This document shows positions 1 to 6,760 of a stretch of 7,228 nucleotides of DNA, piece after piece. Location: positions 1 through 7,228 of the forward strand of contig JAJYNV010000124.1 in assembly GCA_021786135.1 (NCBI GenBank). Reading direction: 5' to 3'. Both the position numbers and the translations under genes were made by a program. Source of the stretch: Bacillota bacterium. GTDB taxonomy: Bacteria > Bacillota > Sulfobacillia > JAJZYS01 > JAJYTV01. A model generated the notes under the pieces. It ran no database searches. It was not told the DNA's origin and saw only the letters and a program-made list of their open reading frames with translations. Every line of letters starts with the position of its first letter. Within the stretch, counting starts at the first letter, position 1.

Positions 1-122
1 ACAATCGCCTCGGTCAATTGTCGGGTCGAGGCGTGACTTCCGCGGCGAATCGCGTCCTCAGTGAGGTTGGCGAACCAACGCTCGACCAGGTTCAGCCACG
101 ACGAGTACGTCGGGGTGAAGTG
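1..122 (-). mobile_element. IS630-family transposase, C-terminal remnant
   Basis: Read on the minus strand from base 122 down to base 3, this stretch encodes about 40 uninterrupted residues. They begin HFTPTYSSWLNLVERWF and continue with an LTEDAIRRG block and a RQLTEAI block. This matches the region around the last catalytic acidic residue of IS630-type DDE transposases, where the Glu in the LVERWF motif (codon at 81-83) would be the third catalytic residue. The N-terminal part with the two catalytic Asp residues is absent, because the sequence changes to ABC ATPase at about 105-125. The C-terminal end would lie left of the window. It is therefore a remnant, or one side of a rearrangement, not a working transposase. 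No terminal inverted repeat or TA target duplication can be judged here because the element end is not in view. The family call is firm; whether the junction is natural is not. Confidence 0.85.
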
Positions 123-1532
123 CATGCGATCCTGGGGGAGAATGGGGCAGGCAAGTCCACTCTGATGCTCATTCTCGCTGGAGTGCACCGCAAGGATGCC
201 GGCGAGATTACCCTGGAAGGGTGCAGGATCGAACTGATCGATCCCAAGCACGCTCAAAGGCTGGGTGTCAGGATAGTGTACCAGGAGCTGTCGGTGGTCC
301 CGGCGATGAGCGTGGCGGAGAACATCTTTGTCAACGCCCAACCGACCAATCGGCTGGGGCTGATCGACATCGGCGCGCTGAACCAGCAGGCGCGCAAGGC
401 GCTCGAGCTGCTCGATGTAGATCTGGACCCGGCGATCCCCGTGCGGGATCTAAGCACCGGTGACCAACAGCTCGTCGAGATTGCCCGCGCTCTAACCGGC
501 AAAGCCAAGGTGTTGATCCTGGACGAGCCTACATCGGCCCTGGCCGAGCGTGAGACCCGCGTGCTCTTCGACGTCATCCGCCGCATCAAGGGAGAAGGCG
601 TAGCCATCCTGTACGTCAGCCACAAGCTGAGCGAGATTTTGCAGATCTCGGATCGGTTGACGGTGCTCCGCGACGGAAAGGTCGTCGGCACCCTCGACAC
701 CCGCGAGGCCACCGAAGACCGTATCGTCTCGATGATGGTTGGGCGCGATCTCAGCCTGTATTACCCGGAGATGGGCCGGCCGAGCGAACCGTGCCTACTG
801 GAGGTCAAGGGGCTGAAGGGCGAGAAGTTCGCGGATGTGAGCTTCAAGTTGTACAAGGGCGAGATCCTGGGGTTGGCCGGTCTGGCCGGGGCCGGGCGAA
901 GCGAGGTGGCCCGGGCGATCTTTGGTGCCGACCCCCTGCTAGGTGGCGAGGTCTGCCTGAACGGCCGAAAGACGATCATCCGGTCGCCGCGCGACGCCGT
1001 CCGCGCCGGGCTGGGCTATCTACCGGAAGACCGCAAGGAGCAGGGGCTCTTCCTGCAGATGAGCGTCAGGGAGAACATGGTCGCCGCCAACTTGCGGTGG
1101 TTCAGCGGACGCCTGCTGATGGACCGCGGCCGGGCGCTCGCCGAGTCCGAGGGGATGATCCACCGACTTCAGGTCAAGACGCCGAGTGTTGAGCAGACGG
1201 TGATGAATCTGAGCGGCGGCAACCAGCAGAAGGTCATGGTCGCCAAGTGGCTGCTCACCCAACCGAAGGTCTTGATCGTGGACGAGCCAACACGGGGTGT
1301 AGACGTGGGGGTGAAACTCGAGATCCACCGGCTACTTCGCCAGCTGGCAGATGACGGCGTCGGGATAATCATGATCTCGTCCGAGCTGCCCGAGGTGCTG
1401 GGCATGAGTGATCGGATCGTCGTGATGCATGGCGGCCGCGTGGCCGGCCAGCTGGCTCACGCCCACGCCACGGAAGAGAAGCTGATGATGCTCGCCTCGG
1501 GTGTCGGCTCGAACAACAACGCCAACTCTTGA
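18..1532 (+). CDS. Sugar ABC transporter ATP-binding protein (RbsA/XylG type), N-terminus replaced by antisense transposase sequence
   Basis: This is a double ATPase of the carbohydrate-uptake family typified by RbsA and XylG, which powers import from the cytoplasmic face of the permease. Counting from the TTG at 18, the first domain has Walker A GENGAGKST (40-48), Q-loop YQE (88-90), signature LSTGDQQ (145-151), Walker B VLILDEP (165-171) and switch His202. The second domain has the degenerate Walker A GLAGAGRSE (288-296, Arg in place of Lys), signature LSGGNQQ (398-404) and Walker B LIVDEP (419-424). Unequal domains of this kind are normal for the family. Residues 1 to about 30 are the antisense of an IS630 transposase, so the usual first strands and the A-loop aromatic that stacks on adenine are missing. 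The frame is open to the left edge, so the TTG start is only nominal, and the gene may be inactive. The permease gene follows after 18 nt. Confidence 0.8.
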   Translation: MSGRGVTSAANRVLSEVGEPTLDQVQPRRVRRGEVHAILGENGAGKSTLMLILAGVHRKDAGEITLEGCRIELIDPKHAQRLGVRIVYQELSVVPAMSVAENIFVNAQPTNRLGLIDIGALNQQARKALELLDVDLDPAIPVRDLSTGDQQLVEIARALTGKAKVLILDEPTSALAERETRVLFDVIRRIKGEGVAILYVSHKLSEILQISDRLTVLRDGKVVGTLDTREATEDRIVSMMVGRDLSLYYPEMGRPSEPCLLEVKGLKGEKFADVSFKLYKGEILGLAGLAGAGRSEVARAIFGADPLLGGEVCLNGRKTIIRSPRDAVRAGLGYLPEDRKEQGLFLQMSVRENMVAANLRWFSGRLLMDRGRALAESEGMIHRLQVKTPSVEQTVMNLSGGNQQKVMVAKWLLTQPKVLIVDEPTRGVDVGVKLEIHRLLRQLADDGVGIIMISSELPEVLGMSDRIVVMHGGRVAGQLAHAHATEEKLMMLASGVGSNNNANS

Positions 1533-1550
1533 GCCAAGGGGAGAAGAGCC

Positions 1551-2570
1551 ATGGGAACGTCGATTGGGTCGCGCGCCCCCACTACCGGTGCCCCGACCGT
1601 CACCCTCGGGCAACGGCTGGGCCGGACCGCCGTGCGGGTGCTTCGGGTGCGGGAGGCCTTTCTGGTCATCATCCTCCTCGCCATCGTCGTCGTAATGTCG
1701 ATCCTGTCGCCCGGCTTCCGAACGGAAGGCAACTTCCGCGCGGTAATGCTGGGTTTCGCGATGGAAGGCATGGTCGTGGTGGGGATGACGATGCTGCTGG
1801 TGGGCGGGCTCTTCGACCTGTCGGTTGGCTCGACGATGGCCCTGGCAGGCATGGTCACGGCGGACCTGCTGCTACGTGGCGTGCCCGTGAGCGTGGCTAT
1901 CCTGGCCGGTCTGCTGTCCGGCATTATGGTCGGGTTGGTGAACGGCTGGATCGTGTCGAAGGTGAAGGTTAACGCGCTGATCGCTACCCTCGGCACCATG
2001 TCCATCGTACGCGGCATCGCCCTCACCCATTGGCAGGGCCAGCCGGTCATAAACCTGCCGAAGAGCTTCATCGCCATCGGCCAAGGCGTCGTCTGGGGCA
2101 TGCCGGTGCCGCTCCTCATTTTGATTGCGCTGGTAATCGTCTGTGACGTCCTGATGCGACGGGCGCGCTGGTTCCGGCAGGCCTACTATCTCGGGGGCAG
2201 TGAGAAGGCGGCGATGCTCTCGGGCATCAACGTCAATCAGGTACGCGTGGTTCTCTTCATCCTGACCGGCCTTTTGGCCGCGTTGGGGGGAGTGGTCTCG
2301 ACCGCTCGCCTGGGTGCCGCGTACCCCAACTCCTACGATAGTGTCGCTCTGCGGGTGATTTCGGGGGCCGTCATCGGCGGCTGCAGCCTATTCGGCGGCG
2401 AGGGCAGTGTCGTCGGGGCCATCCTGGGCCTGCTCTTCGTATCGATCCTGAGCGACATCCTGGTGCTCTTTGGGGTGTCGCCCTATCTAGAAGGCGTCGT
2501 GCAGGGCACGGCCCTGATCCTCGCGGTGGTGATCGACCTGGTTGCCCGGCGCCGGGTCCGGCGTGCCTGA
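1551..2570 (+). CDS. Sugar ABC transporter permease (RbsC/XylH type)
   Basis: This is the inner-membrane permease of a ribose/xylose-type importer, at 339 residues a normal length for the family. A polar N-terminus of about 30 residues precedes the first membrane segment (about 37-53), and hydrophobic segments recur to the end. The family loop motif is present as GGLFDLSVGS (85-94); compared with the common GG-x-DLSVGS form, the second Gly appears to be replaced by Leu. A second family motif, GGCSLFGGEGS (276-286), sits in the C-terminal half with the SPYLEGVVQG segment and a final Arg-rich tail. The ATG has a strong Shine-Dalgarno AAGGGGAG at 1536-1543, 7 nt upstream. Close spacing to the ATPase gene indicates co-transcription, and ATPase-permease-binding protein is the same order as rbsACB in E. 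coli. The substrate cannot be told from the permease. Confidence 0.92.
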   Translation: MGTSIGSRAPTTGAPTVTLGQRLGRTAVRVLRVREAFLVIILLAIVVVMSILSPGFRTEGNFRAVMLGFAMEGMVVVGMTMLLVGGLFDLSVGSTMALAGMVTADLLLRGVPVSVAILAGLLSGIMVGLVNGWIVSKVKVNALIATLGTMSIVRGIALTHWQGQPVINLPKSFIAIGQGVVWGMPVPLLILIALVIVCDVLMRRARWFRQAYYLGGSEKAAMLSGINVNQVRVVLFILTGLLAALGGVVSTARLGAAYPNSYDSVALRVISGAVIGGCSLFGGEGSVVGAILGLLFVSILSDILVLFGVSPYLEGVVQGTALILAVVIDLVARRRVRRA

Positions 2571-2600
2571 ACTGGCCTGTTTGGGTCTATGGGAGCAGGC

Positions 2601-2696
2601 ATGGTGCGAAGACTCAGGCTGAAGCGCAGGGAGGAAGGAGGCTCATGTAGCAGGATAGGTCTGAAGCATTGGGTTCCCCCCAGGTCTTGGGCCTGA
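2601..2696 (+). other. Possible 31-codon leader ORF in the permease/binding-protein gap
   Basis: A short reading frame starts at ATG 2601, 5 nt after GGGAG (2591-2595), and ends at TGA 2694-2696. It encodes a basic, Arg-rich N-terminus followed by a Pro/Trp-containing end. Its stop codon falls in the 5' arm of the hairpin at 2693-2721, a position where translation could influence folding. It resembles no family I recognise, and an open frame of this size is common by chance in GC-rich DNA. It is listed because of its position, not because coding is likely. Confidence 0.15.
2628..2650 (+). promoter_or_regulatory. Strong ribosome-binding site followed by a start-stop (ATG TAG)
   Basis: A purine-rich run, AGGGAGGAAGGAG at 2628-2640, is the strongest Shine-Dalgarno-like sequence in the window. 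Four nucleotides later comes ATG (2645-2647), followed at once by TAG (2648-2650). Start-stop elements can load or stall ribosomes, so this could affect expression of the binding-protein gene about 100 nt downstream. It could equally be the dead start of a lost gene, or chance. The purine run also overlaps the 31-codon frame starting at 2601, in a different phase. Confidence 0.25.
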
Positions 2697-2721
2697 CGCT
2701 CGTGCGGCACGGGCTACTCAG
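2693..2721 (+). promoter_or_regulatory. Hairpin in the leader of the substrate-binding-protein gene
   Basis: GCTCGTG (2698-2704) can pair with CACGGGC (2708-2714) over 7 bp, including one G-T wobble, with a 3-nt loop. CTGA (2693-2696) and TCAG (2718-2721) extend the stem beyond a small internal loop. No T-run follows, so it is not a canonical intrinsic terminator. A stem just upstream of the binding-protein ribosome-binding site (2738-2745) fits segmental mRNA stabilisation or a translation effect, which are known in ABC operons where the binding protein is made in excess. That role is inferred; only the pairing is seen. Confidence 0.3.
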
Positions 2722-2753
2722 CGGCACCCTTACACTGAGAAGGAGAAGCAGCC

Positions 2754-3845
2754 ATGGAAGAGAAGTCGGTCCTTTCCCGCCGCAGTGTACTCAAGCTCGG
2801 CATGGCGACAGGAGCAGCATCGCTGCTTGCCGCCTGCGCCCCGAGCCCGCCTACACCCGCGACCAGTGCACCAGCCTCCGCGCCCATCACTGCACCGAAA
2901 CCCGCTGCTGGTGGAAATCCGCTCAACTTCGTCGTCGTGGGAGGCGCGTTCAACATCGGGTGGTGGATCGACCCGCGCATGGGGTGGACCGCTGCCGGCA
3001 AGGAGTTGAACATCAACTTCACCGAGGTCGGCCCGGTCGACTTCAACGGGGCCCAGCAGGCGACGATGTTCGAGCAGGTGATCGCCAAGAAACCGGATGC
3101 GATCATCCATACGCCGCTGGACCCCGATCAACTGATTGCGCCCTGCCAAAAAGCCACGGAAGCCGGCATCCCGGTGATCATCTTCAACTCCGACATCCGG
3201 GATACCAGATGGCGGCTAGGCCTGATCGGCATGCAGAACTACAACGGCGGCTACCTCCAGGGTCAGTATATTGTCCAGAAGGTCCTGAAGGATAAGGCCA
3301 AGGCCGCCAAGGCTCTGATCATGACGATCCCCGGCGTCGAGAACCACGAGAGCCGCAAGGCTGGGCTCACCAAGGCCCTTCAGGAGGGCGGGGTCACGAT
3401 AGCGCAGGTGGTGAACGACAAGGCAGATTACACCGAGGGCCCGAAGGTCGCCACCGCCGCACTGCAGGCCAACCCCGACATCAACTTGATCGTGGCCACC
3501 GACGCGACCGGCGGCGAGTCGGCTTCGCGGGCTGTGGTTGAACTAGGCAAGAAGAAGGGTGACATCACGATCTTCGGCATGGACCGCGATGACTCGATGC
3601 TCAAGTTCATCACCGACGGTTGGATGGTGGGCACCGCCGTGCAACGGAACTTCGTCGAGCTGTACCAGGCGACGTACTACGCTTACTGGCATCTCCAGCG
3701 CCACCACGAGGCCAACGCCTTCCCCGGTGCACCGAAAGATGCCTACACCAAACTGCCGAGCCAGGTCCCGCCGTGGACCGATACGGGCGTGATGTTCGCC
3801 ACGCTGGACAACGTCGACTACTTCTATCACAAGAAGCCCGCGTAG
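2754..3845 (+). CDS. Sugar ABC transporter substrate-binding lipoprotein (RbsB-like, Tat-exported)
   Basis: This is the extracytoplasmic binding protein that delivers substrate to the permease. The N-terminus carries a twin-arginine motif SRRSVLK (8-14), a short hydrophobic stretch and a lipobox LAAC with Cys28 as the lipidation site. This means a folded, membrane-anchored lipoprotein outside the cytoplasmic membrane. A Pro/Ala/Ser-rich linker (about 29-52) leads to a periplasmic-binding-protein type 1 fold of the RbsB kind: NPLNFVVVGG as the first strand, PDAIIHTPLDP, IPVIIFNSD, the LIGMQNYNGGYLQGQ segment before the hinge, and ITIFGMDRDD in the second lobe. At 363 residues it is somewhat longer than E. 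coli RbsB, mostly through the signal and linker. The ATG follows AGAAGGAG (2738-2745) by 8 nt. Family membership suggests a sugar or polyol ligand; the exact ligand cannot be read from sequence. Confidence 0.9.
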   Translation: MEEKSVLSRRSVLKLGMATGAASLLAACAPSPPTPATSAPASAPITAPKPAAGGNPLNFVVVGGAFNIGWWIDPRMGWTAAGKELNINFTEVGPVDFNGAQQATMFEQVIAKKPDAIIHTPLDPDQLIAPCQKATEAGIPVIIFNSDIRDTRWRLGLIGMQNYNGGYLQGQYIVQKVLKDKAKAAKALIMTIPGVENHESRKAGLTKALQEGGVTIAQVVNDKADYTEGPKVATAALQANPDINLIVATDATGGESASRAVVELGKKKGDITIFGMDRDDSMLKFITDGWMVGTAVQRNFVELYQATYYAYWHLQRHHEANAFPGAPKDAYTKLPSQVPPWTDTGVMFATLDNVDYFYHKKPA

Positions 3846-3851
3846 GAGCAG

Positions 3852-3872
3852 GAGAGCGGATAAGATGCTCTC
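3852..3872 (+). repeat. Short hairpin just after the binding-protein stop
   Basis: GAGAGC (3852-3857) and GCTCTC (3867-3872) form a 6-bp perfect inverted repeat around a 9-nt loop, 6 nt after the TAG at 3843-3845. No T-run follows it, so a factor-independent terminator is unlikely. It could protect the 3' end of the upstream mRNA segment or be part of the larger folded gap that follows. Confidence 0.35.
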
Positions 3873-3879
3873 GCCAAGA

Positions 3880-3955
3880 GGCCTCCCGGGTCGTGCAGTT
3901 AGACCCGCGACAGGGCGTGGTGATGGTCGAGGCCACGAACAGCCCCCGGGAGGCC
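3880..3955 (+). promoter_or_regulatory. Long inverted repeat enclosing a second hairpin, upstream of the methyltransferase gene
   Basis: GGCCTCCCGGG (3880-3890) is perfectly complementary to CCCGGGAGGCC (3945-3955), an 11-bp stem rich in G and C. Inside it, CGTGG (3916-3920) can pair with CCACG (3933-3937), and GGGTC (3888-3892) with GACCC (3902-3906) as an alternative to the outer stem. Mutually exclusive pairings of this kind are what attenuators and riboswitches use, but GC-rich DNA also produces them by chance. I see no convincing B12-box, although the next gene is corrinoid-dependent. It is best described as a structured intergenic region of unknown role. Confidence 0.35.
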
Positions 3956-3998
3956 CTCGGCGAACAGCTGTCAGGACGAGTTCCGGGAGCAGGCTGCC

Positions 3999-5903
3999 AT
4001 GACCGAACTCTCCCGTTGGCGTGGTGTAGACCTGGACGCGCGCCGGGCGAAGATCAGTCGGGCCTTCGATCTGGCCGAGATCGATAGCCCCGACGAGCTG
4101 CCGATCCTCATCACCACCACACCCTATTTCGCCTTCGGCTCGAACGACGTCCCCGCCGACTACTTCAGCAACCCGGCCGCGATGTTGCGCCATCAAGAAA
4201 GCGGGCATGCCAGGCACATTGCCGAACTGCCGGACGATTACGTGCCCTATCTGATGCCGTGGTACGGCACTGGGGTGCTCGCCTCGGCTTTCGGATGCCC
4301 AATCATGCTCCCTGGGCATCCGGGCGAGGACCCGGCGGTGGCAGCGCCCTGCGTCACCACGGTGGCCGAGGCCGCGCGGTTGCGCCTCCCCGACCCACGG
4401 TGCGACGGCCAGATGCCGCTAGTCCTTGAAACGATCGACTGCTTCCGTGCCCACAGCGATCTGCCCGTGAGCCTGACGGACATGCAGGGGCCGCTCGACA
4501 CGCTCGGGCTGATGGTTGGGCAAGAGCGGCTCTATAAGTGGATGTACCAGGAGGCGGGTCTCATCCACGATCTGTTCGACCTGGTCACGGAGGCCTTCAT
4601 CGAGTGGGTGAGAGTCCAGAAGCAGCACTGTGGCCAGCCGGATGATCAAAGCAGCGGCCTTATCATGGTCTGGTCGCCCAAAGGTGTGGGCGTGTGGGAG
4701 TCCGACGACGACCTGGTGCTGCTCTCTCCCAAGCTGTACGAGGAGTTCGTGGTGCCGAGCCTGTCGCGCATCTTTACTGCTTTTGGAGGCGGGACCCTCC
4801 ACTTCTGCGGGTCGGGTGTGCACCAGGTTGAGAGCTTCCGACAGGTCGCTGGGCTGCGCGCGCTCAACGTTTCGCCGATGGGCAGGTTTGAGATCGTCCG
4901 AGCACTGCAAGAGCAGATTGGGGACCGCGTCACCATACAGCTTCAGGAAATCGCTCCGTCGGAGATCGAGGACTACGTCGATAGATTGTTCAGAGAGATC
5001 AGGACGCTGCGAGGGCTGATCCTGGCGCCGATGGCCCTGCCAAACGTGGCCCTTGCCCCGGACGGGAGCAACCTGCCGACCGATCGGGATCCTATCGCCA
5101 CGGCGCAACGCCTGCTCAGCCGCTGCCGGGAGAACGCGGCCAAGTTCCTCGCCGGCGAGGCTATCCAGCCGGATCGCTCCTCCGCGATGCCAGTCACAAG
5201 ACCGGCTGTGGCGCTCGAGCGGCCGGCACCGGCGATCTCCTCGGAGCAGCGTCTAGCCATCGAGGTGGTGATCCAGCAGATGCTGAGCTTCGACGGCCCG
5301 GGCGTGCAGGCTGCCGCCCATGGGGCGCTGGCAACCGGCCTCCTCCCCTTTGATGTGGTTACCCTTGGCCTAGCCGAGGCTATGCAGCGCGTTGGCGCCC
5401 AGTTCGAGCGGGGCGAGTGCTTCCTGCCGGAGCTGATCATGGCCGCCGGTACGATGAAAGCCGGCCTGGTGGTGCTGCAGCCCTTGTTGTCGGCGCTCGA
5501 GGCTGCCTCCGGTGAGCAAAAGGGGGTAGTCGTCATTGGGACGGTGAAAGGCGACTTCCACGATATCGGCAAGAACATCGTGAAGGCCCTGCTCGAGGCA
5601 GGGGGCTTTCAGGTGTACGACATCGGCGTGAATCAGCCTGCCGAGGGTTTCGTCGACAAGGCGCGTGAGGTGGGCGCCGACATCGTGGCCATGTCAGCGC
5701 TGTTGACGACGACGATGGCGCAGATGCGGGCCACCATCGAGGCTCTGCGTGCCGCCGGGGTGCGGGCCAACGTCATGGTGGGCGGTGCGCCGATCAACCA
5801 GCAGTTCGCGGCGCGGATCGGCGCCGAGGGCTACGCCGCAGACGCGGTGAAGGCCGTGCGCGAGGCCGAGCGATTGGTTGGCCTGCGGAGGCGAACGGCT
5901 TGA
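3999..5903 (+). CDS. UroD/MtaA-type methyltransferase fused to a corrinoid-binding protein (CmuA-like architecture)
   Basis: This 634-residue protein joins two halves of a methyl-transfer system. Residues 1 to about 365 are a UroD-fold methyltransferase domain with an HxC zinc motif, LHFCGSG (His268, Cys270). A Pro-rich linker (about 385-412) leads to the corrinoid cap domain, with M-x3-GAQFERGECFLPEL (462-479), and then a Rossmann B12-binding domain. The latter has GDFHDIG (518-524; His521 the expected lower cobalt ligand), SAL (566-568) and VGGAP (594-598). The family transfers a methyl group from a substrate to Co(I) corrinoid, or from methyl-corrinoid to an acceptor. The domain order and size match chloromethane methyltransferase CmuA. 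The third zinc-ligand Cys of MtaA-type enzymes is not evident: no Cys occurs between 270 and 376. Motifs of true uroporphyrinogen decarboxylase are absent, so haem synthesis is unlikely. A GGGAG (3985-3989) lies 9 nt before the ATG. The methyl donor is unknown. Confidence 0.88.
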   Translation: MTELSRWRGVDLDARRAKISRAFDLAEIDSPDELPILITTTPYFAFGSNDVPADYFSNPAAMLRHQESGHARHIAELPDDYVPYLMPWYGTGVLASAFGCPIMLPGHPGEDPAVAAPCVTTVAEAARLRLPDPRCDGQMPLVLETIDCFRAHSDLPVSLTDMQGPLDTLGLMVGQERLYKWMYQEAGLIHDLFDLVTEAFIEWVRVQKQHCGQPDDQSSGLIMVWSPKGVGVWESDDDLVLLSPKLYEEFVVPSLSRIFTAFGGGTLHFCGSGVHQVESFRQVAGLRALNVSPMGRFEIVRALQEQIGDRVTIQLQEIAPSEIEDYVDRLFREIRTLRGLILAPMALPNVALAPDGSNLPTDRDPIATAQRLLSRCRENAAKFLAGEAIQPDRSSAMPVTRPAVALERPAPAISSEQRLAIEVVIQQMLSFDGPGVQAAAHGALATGLLPFDVVTLGLAEAMQRVGAQFERGECFLPELIMAAGTMKAGLVVLQPLLSALEAASGEQKGVVVIGTVKGDFHDIGKNIVKALLEAGGFQVYDIGVNQPAEGFVDKAREVGADIVAMSALLTTTMAQMRATIEALRAAGVRANVMVGGAPINQQFAARIGAEGYAADAVKAVREAERLVGLRRRTA

Positions 5904-5905
5904 GT

Positions 5906-5913
5906 GGGAGGAG
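5906..5913 (+). promoter_or_regulatory. Ribosome-binding site that fixes the SDR start
   Basis: GGGAGGAG lies 6 nt before the ATG at 5920 and just after the TGA (5901-5903) of the methyltransferase gene. It favours ATG 5920 over an in-frame upstream start at 5878, which would overlap the preceding gene and add residues not found in the SDR fold. Confidence 0.75.
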
Positions 5914-5919
5914 AGTCGG

Positions 5920-6720
5920 ATGAGCCAAAGACTCGAAGGGAAGGTGGCGATCGTTACCGGCGCGGGGCGGGGCATCGGCTGCGGCATTGCCGCCCGGCTG
6001 GCGCAGGAAGGCGCCGCGATCTGCGTGAACTACGCCCACAGCCAGGATGGCGCACTGAAGGTCGTAGGCGCCATCGAGGACCTCGGGGGGCGCGCCTTTG
6101 CCTGCAGGGGGGACGTAAGTAGGGCGGTCGAGGTGCAGGCGATGGCCGATGAGGCCGCTCGCCGCTATGGGAAGGTGGACATCGTCGTAGCCAACTCGGG
6201 CATCGACCCCCACATCCCATTCCTGGAGATGACCGAAGAGCAATGGGACTGGATCATCGACACCAACCTCAAGGGCGCCTACCTGCTCTGCCAGGCTGGT
6301 GCGCGGGAGATGCTCAAGGTGGGCCAGGGCAAGATCGTGATCCTCAGCTCGATCCACCACCTCCTTACCTATCCGCACATGACCGCCTACGCCGCGACCA
6401 AGGGTGGGCTGGTCTCGATGACGCACCAACTGGCGTTGGAACTCGCCCCTCACCACATCAACGTCAACTGCATCGCGCCCGGGGCGATCCACGTGGATAA
6501 GTTCCGCATGGTGAATCCCGACTACACCCCCCACATGTACGACGACGCGATTCCGCTCGGGCGCATCGGCCAGCCCCAGGACATCGCTGCGGCCGTCGCA
6601 TTTCTCTGCTCGGCCGATGCAGACTTCATCACCGGTTCCACACTGATCGTGGATGGCGGCACCACTTCGCGTATGCACCTCGACCCAGGGAGCGTCAAAC
6701 CGTTGGAAAAGCAGGAGTGA
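5920..6720 (+). CDS. Short-chain dehydrogenase/reductase (classical SDR)
   Basis: This is a 266-residue cytoplasmic NAD(P)-dependent oxidoreductase of the classical SDR family, of typical length. It has the cofactor motif TGAGRGIG (13-20), a variant of the NNAG motif reading ANSG, and the catalytic tetrad Asn116, Ser144, Tyr157 and Lys161 (Y-AAT-K). The C-terminal INVNCIAPGAI segment and DFITGSTLIVDGG complete the fold. The SSIHH stretch before the active-site Tyr resembles sugar- and polyol-oxidising SDRs such as glucose 1-dehydrogenase-like members, but this subfamily cannot be settled by eye. NAD or NADP preference is unclear. The gene begins 16 nt after the corrinoid methyltransferase gene and is followed 40 nt later by another UroD-type gene, so it very probably serves the same pathway, perhaps by oxidising a hydroxyl group freed or left by demethylation. 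Confidence 0.92.
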   Translation: MSQRLEGKVAIVTGAGRGIGCGIAARLAQEGAAICVNYAHSQDGALKVVGAIEDLGGRAFACRGDVSRAVEVQAMADEAARRYGKVDIVVANSGIDPHIPFLEMTEEQWDWIIDTNLKGAYLLCQAGAREMLKVGQGKIVILSSIHHLLTYPHMTAYAATKGGLVSMTHQLALELAPHHINVNCIAPGAIHVDKFRMVNPDYTPHMYDDAIPLGRIGQPQDIAAAVAFLCSADADFITGSTLIVDGGTTSRMHLDPGSVKPLEKQE

Positions 6721-6760
6721 GACTACAGTTCGTGAGACGACCAGAAAGCAGATGTCGGTC

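Noticed and set aside
1457..2119. Minus-strand open frame of 220 codons opposite the permease
   Set aside because: Its Thr/Arg/Met-rich composition is what the antisense of a hydrophobic permease gives; no domain is seen.
2545..2556. Perfect 12-bp palindrome CCCGGCGCCGGG
   Set aside because: It lies in the Arg-rich last codons of the permease and is explained by the codons CGG CGC CGG; no T-run follows.
3846..3998. Cobalamin riboswitch upstream of the corrinoid methyltransferase
   Set aside because: I looked for a B12-box-like element; GTCAGGAC at about 3970 is only a partial resemblance and the rest of the conserved core is not recognisable. A covariance-model search would settle it.
3543..4319. 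Minus-strand open frame of 258 codons spanning the binding-protein end and methyltransferase start
   Set aside because: It overlaps two well-supported plus-strand genes and has no family-like sequence.
3999..5903. Uroporphyrinogen decarboxylase (HemE) role in haem synthesis
   Set aside because: The RQAGRY-type HemE motif is absent, and the HxC zinc motif with a fused corrinoid module points to methyl transfer.
5878..5919. Upstream in-frame start for the SDR
   Set aside because: It would overlap the preceding gene by 26 nt, and the GGGAGGAG site at 5906-5913 clearly serves ATG 5920.
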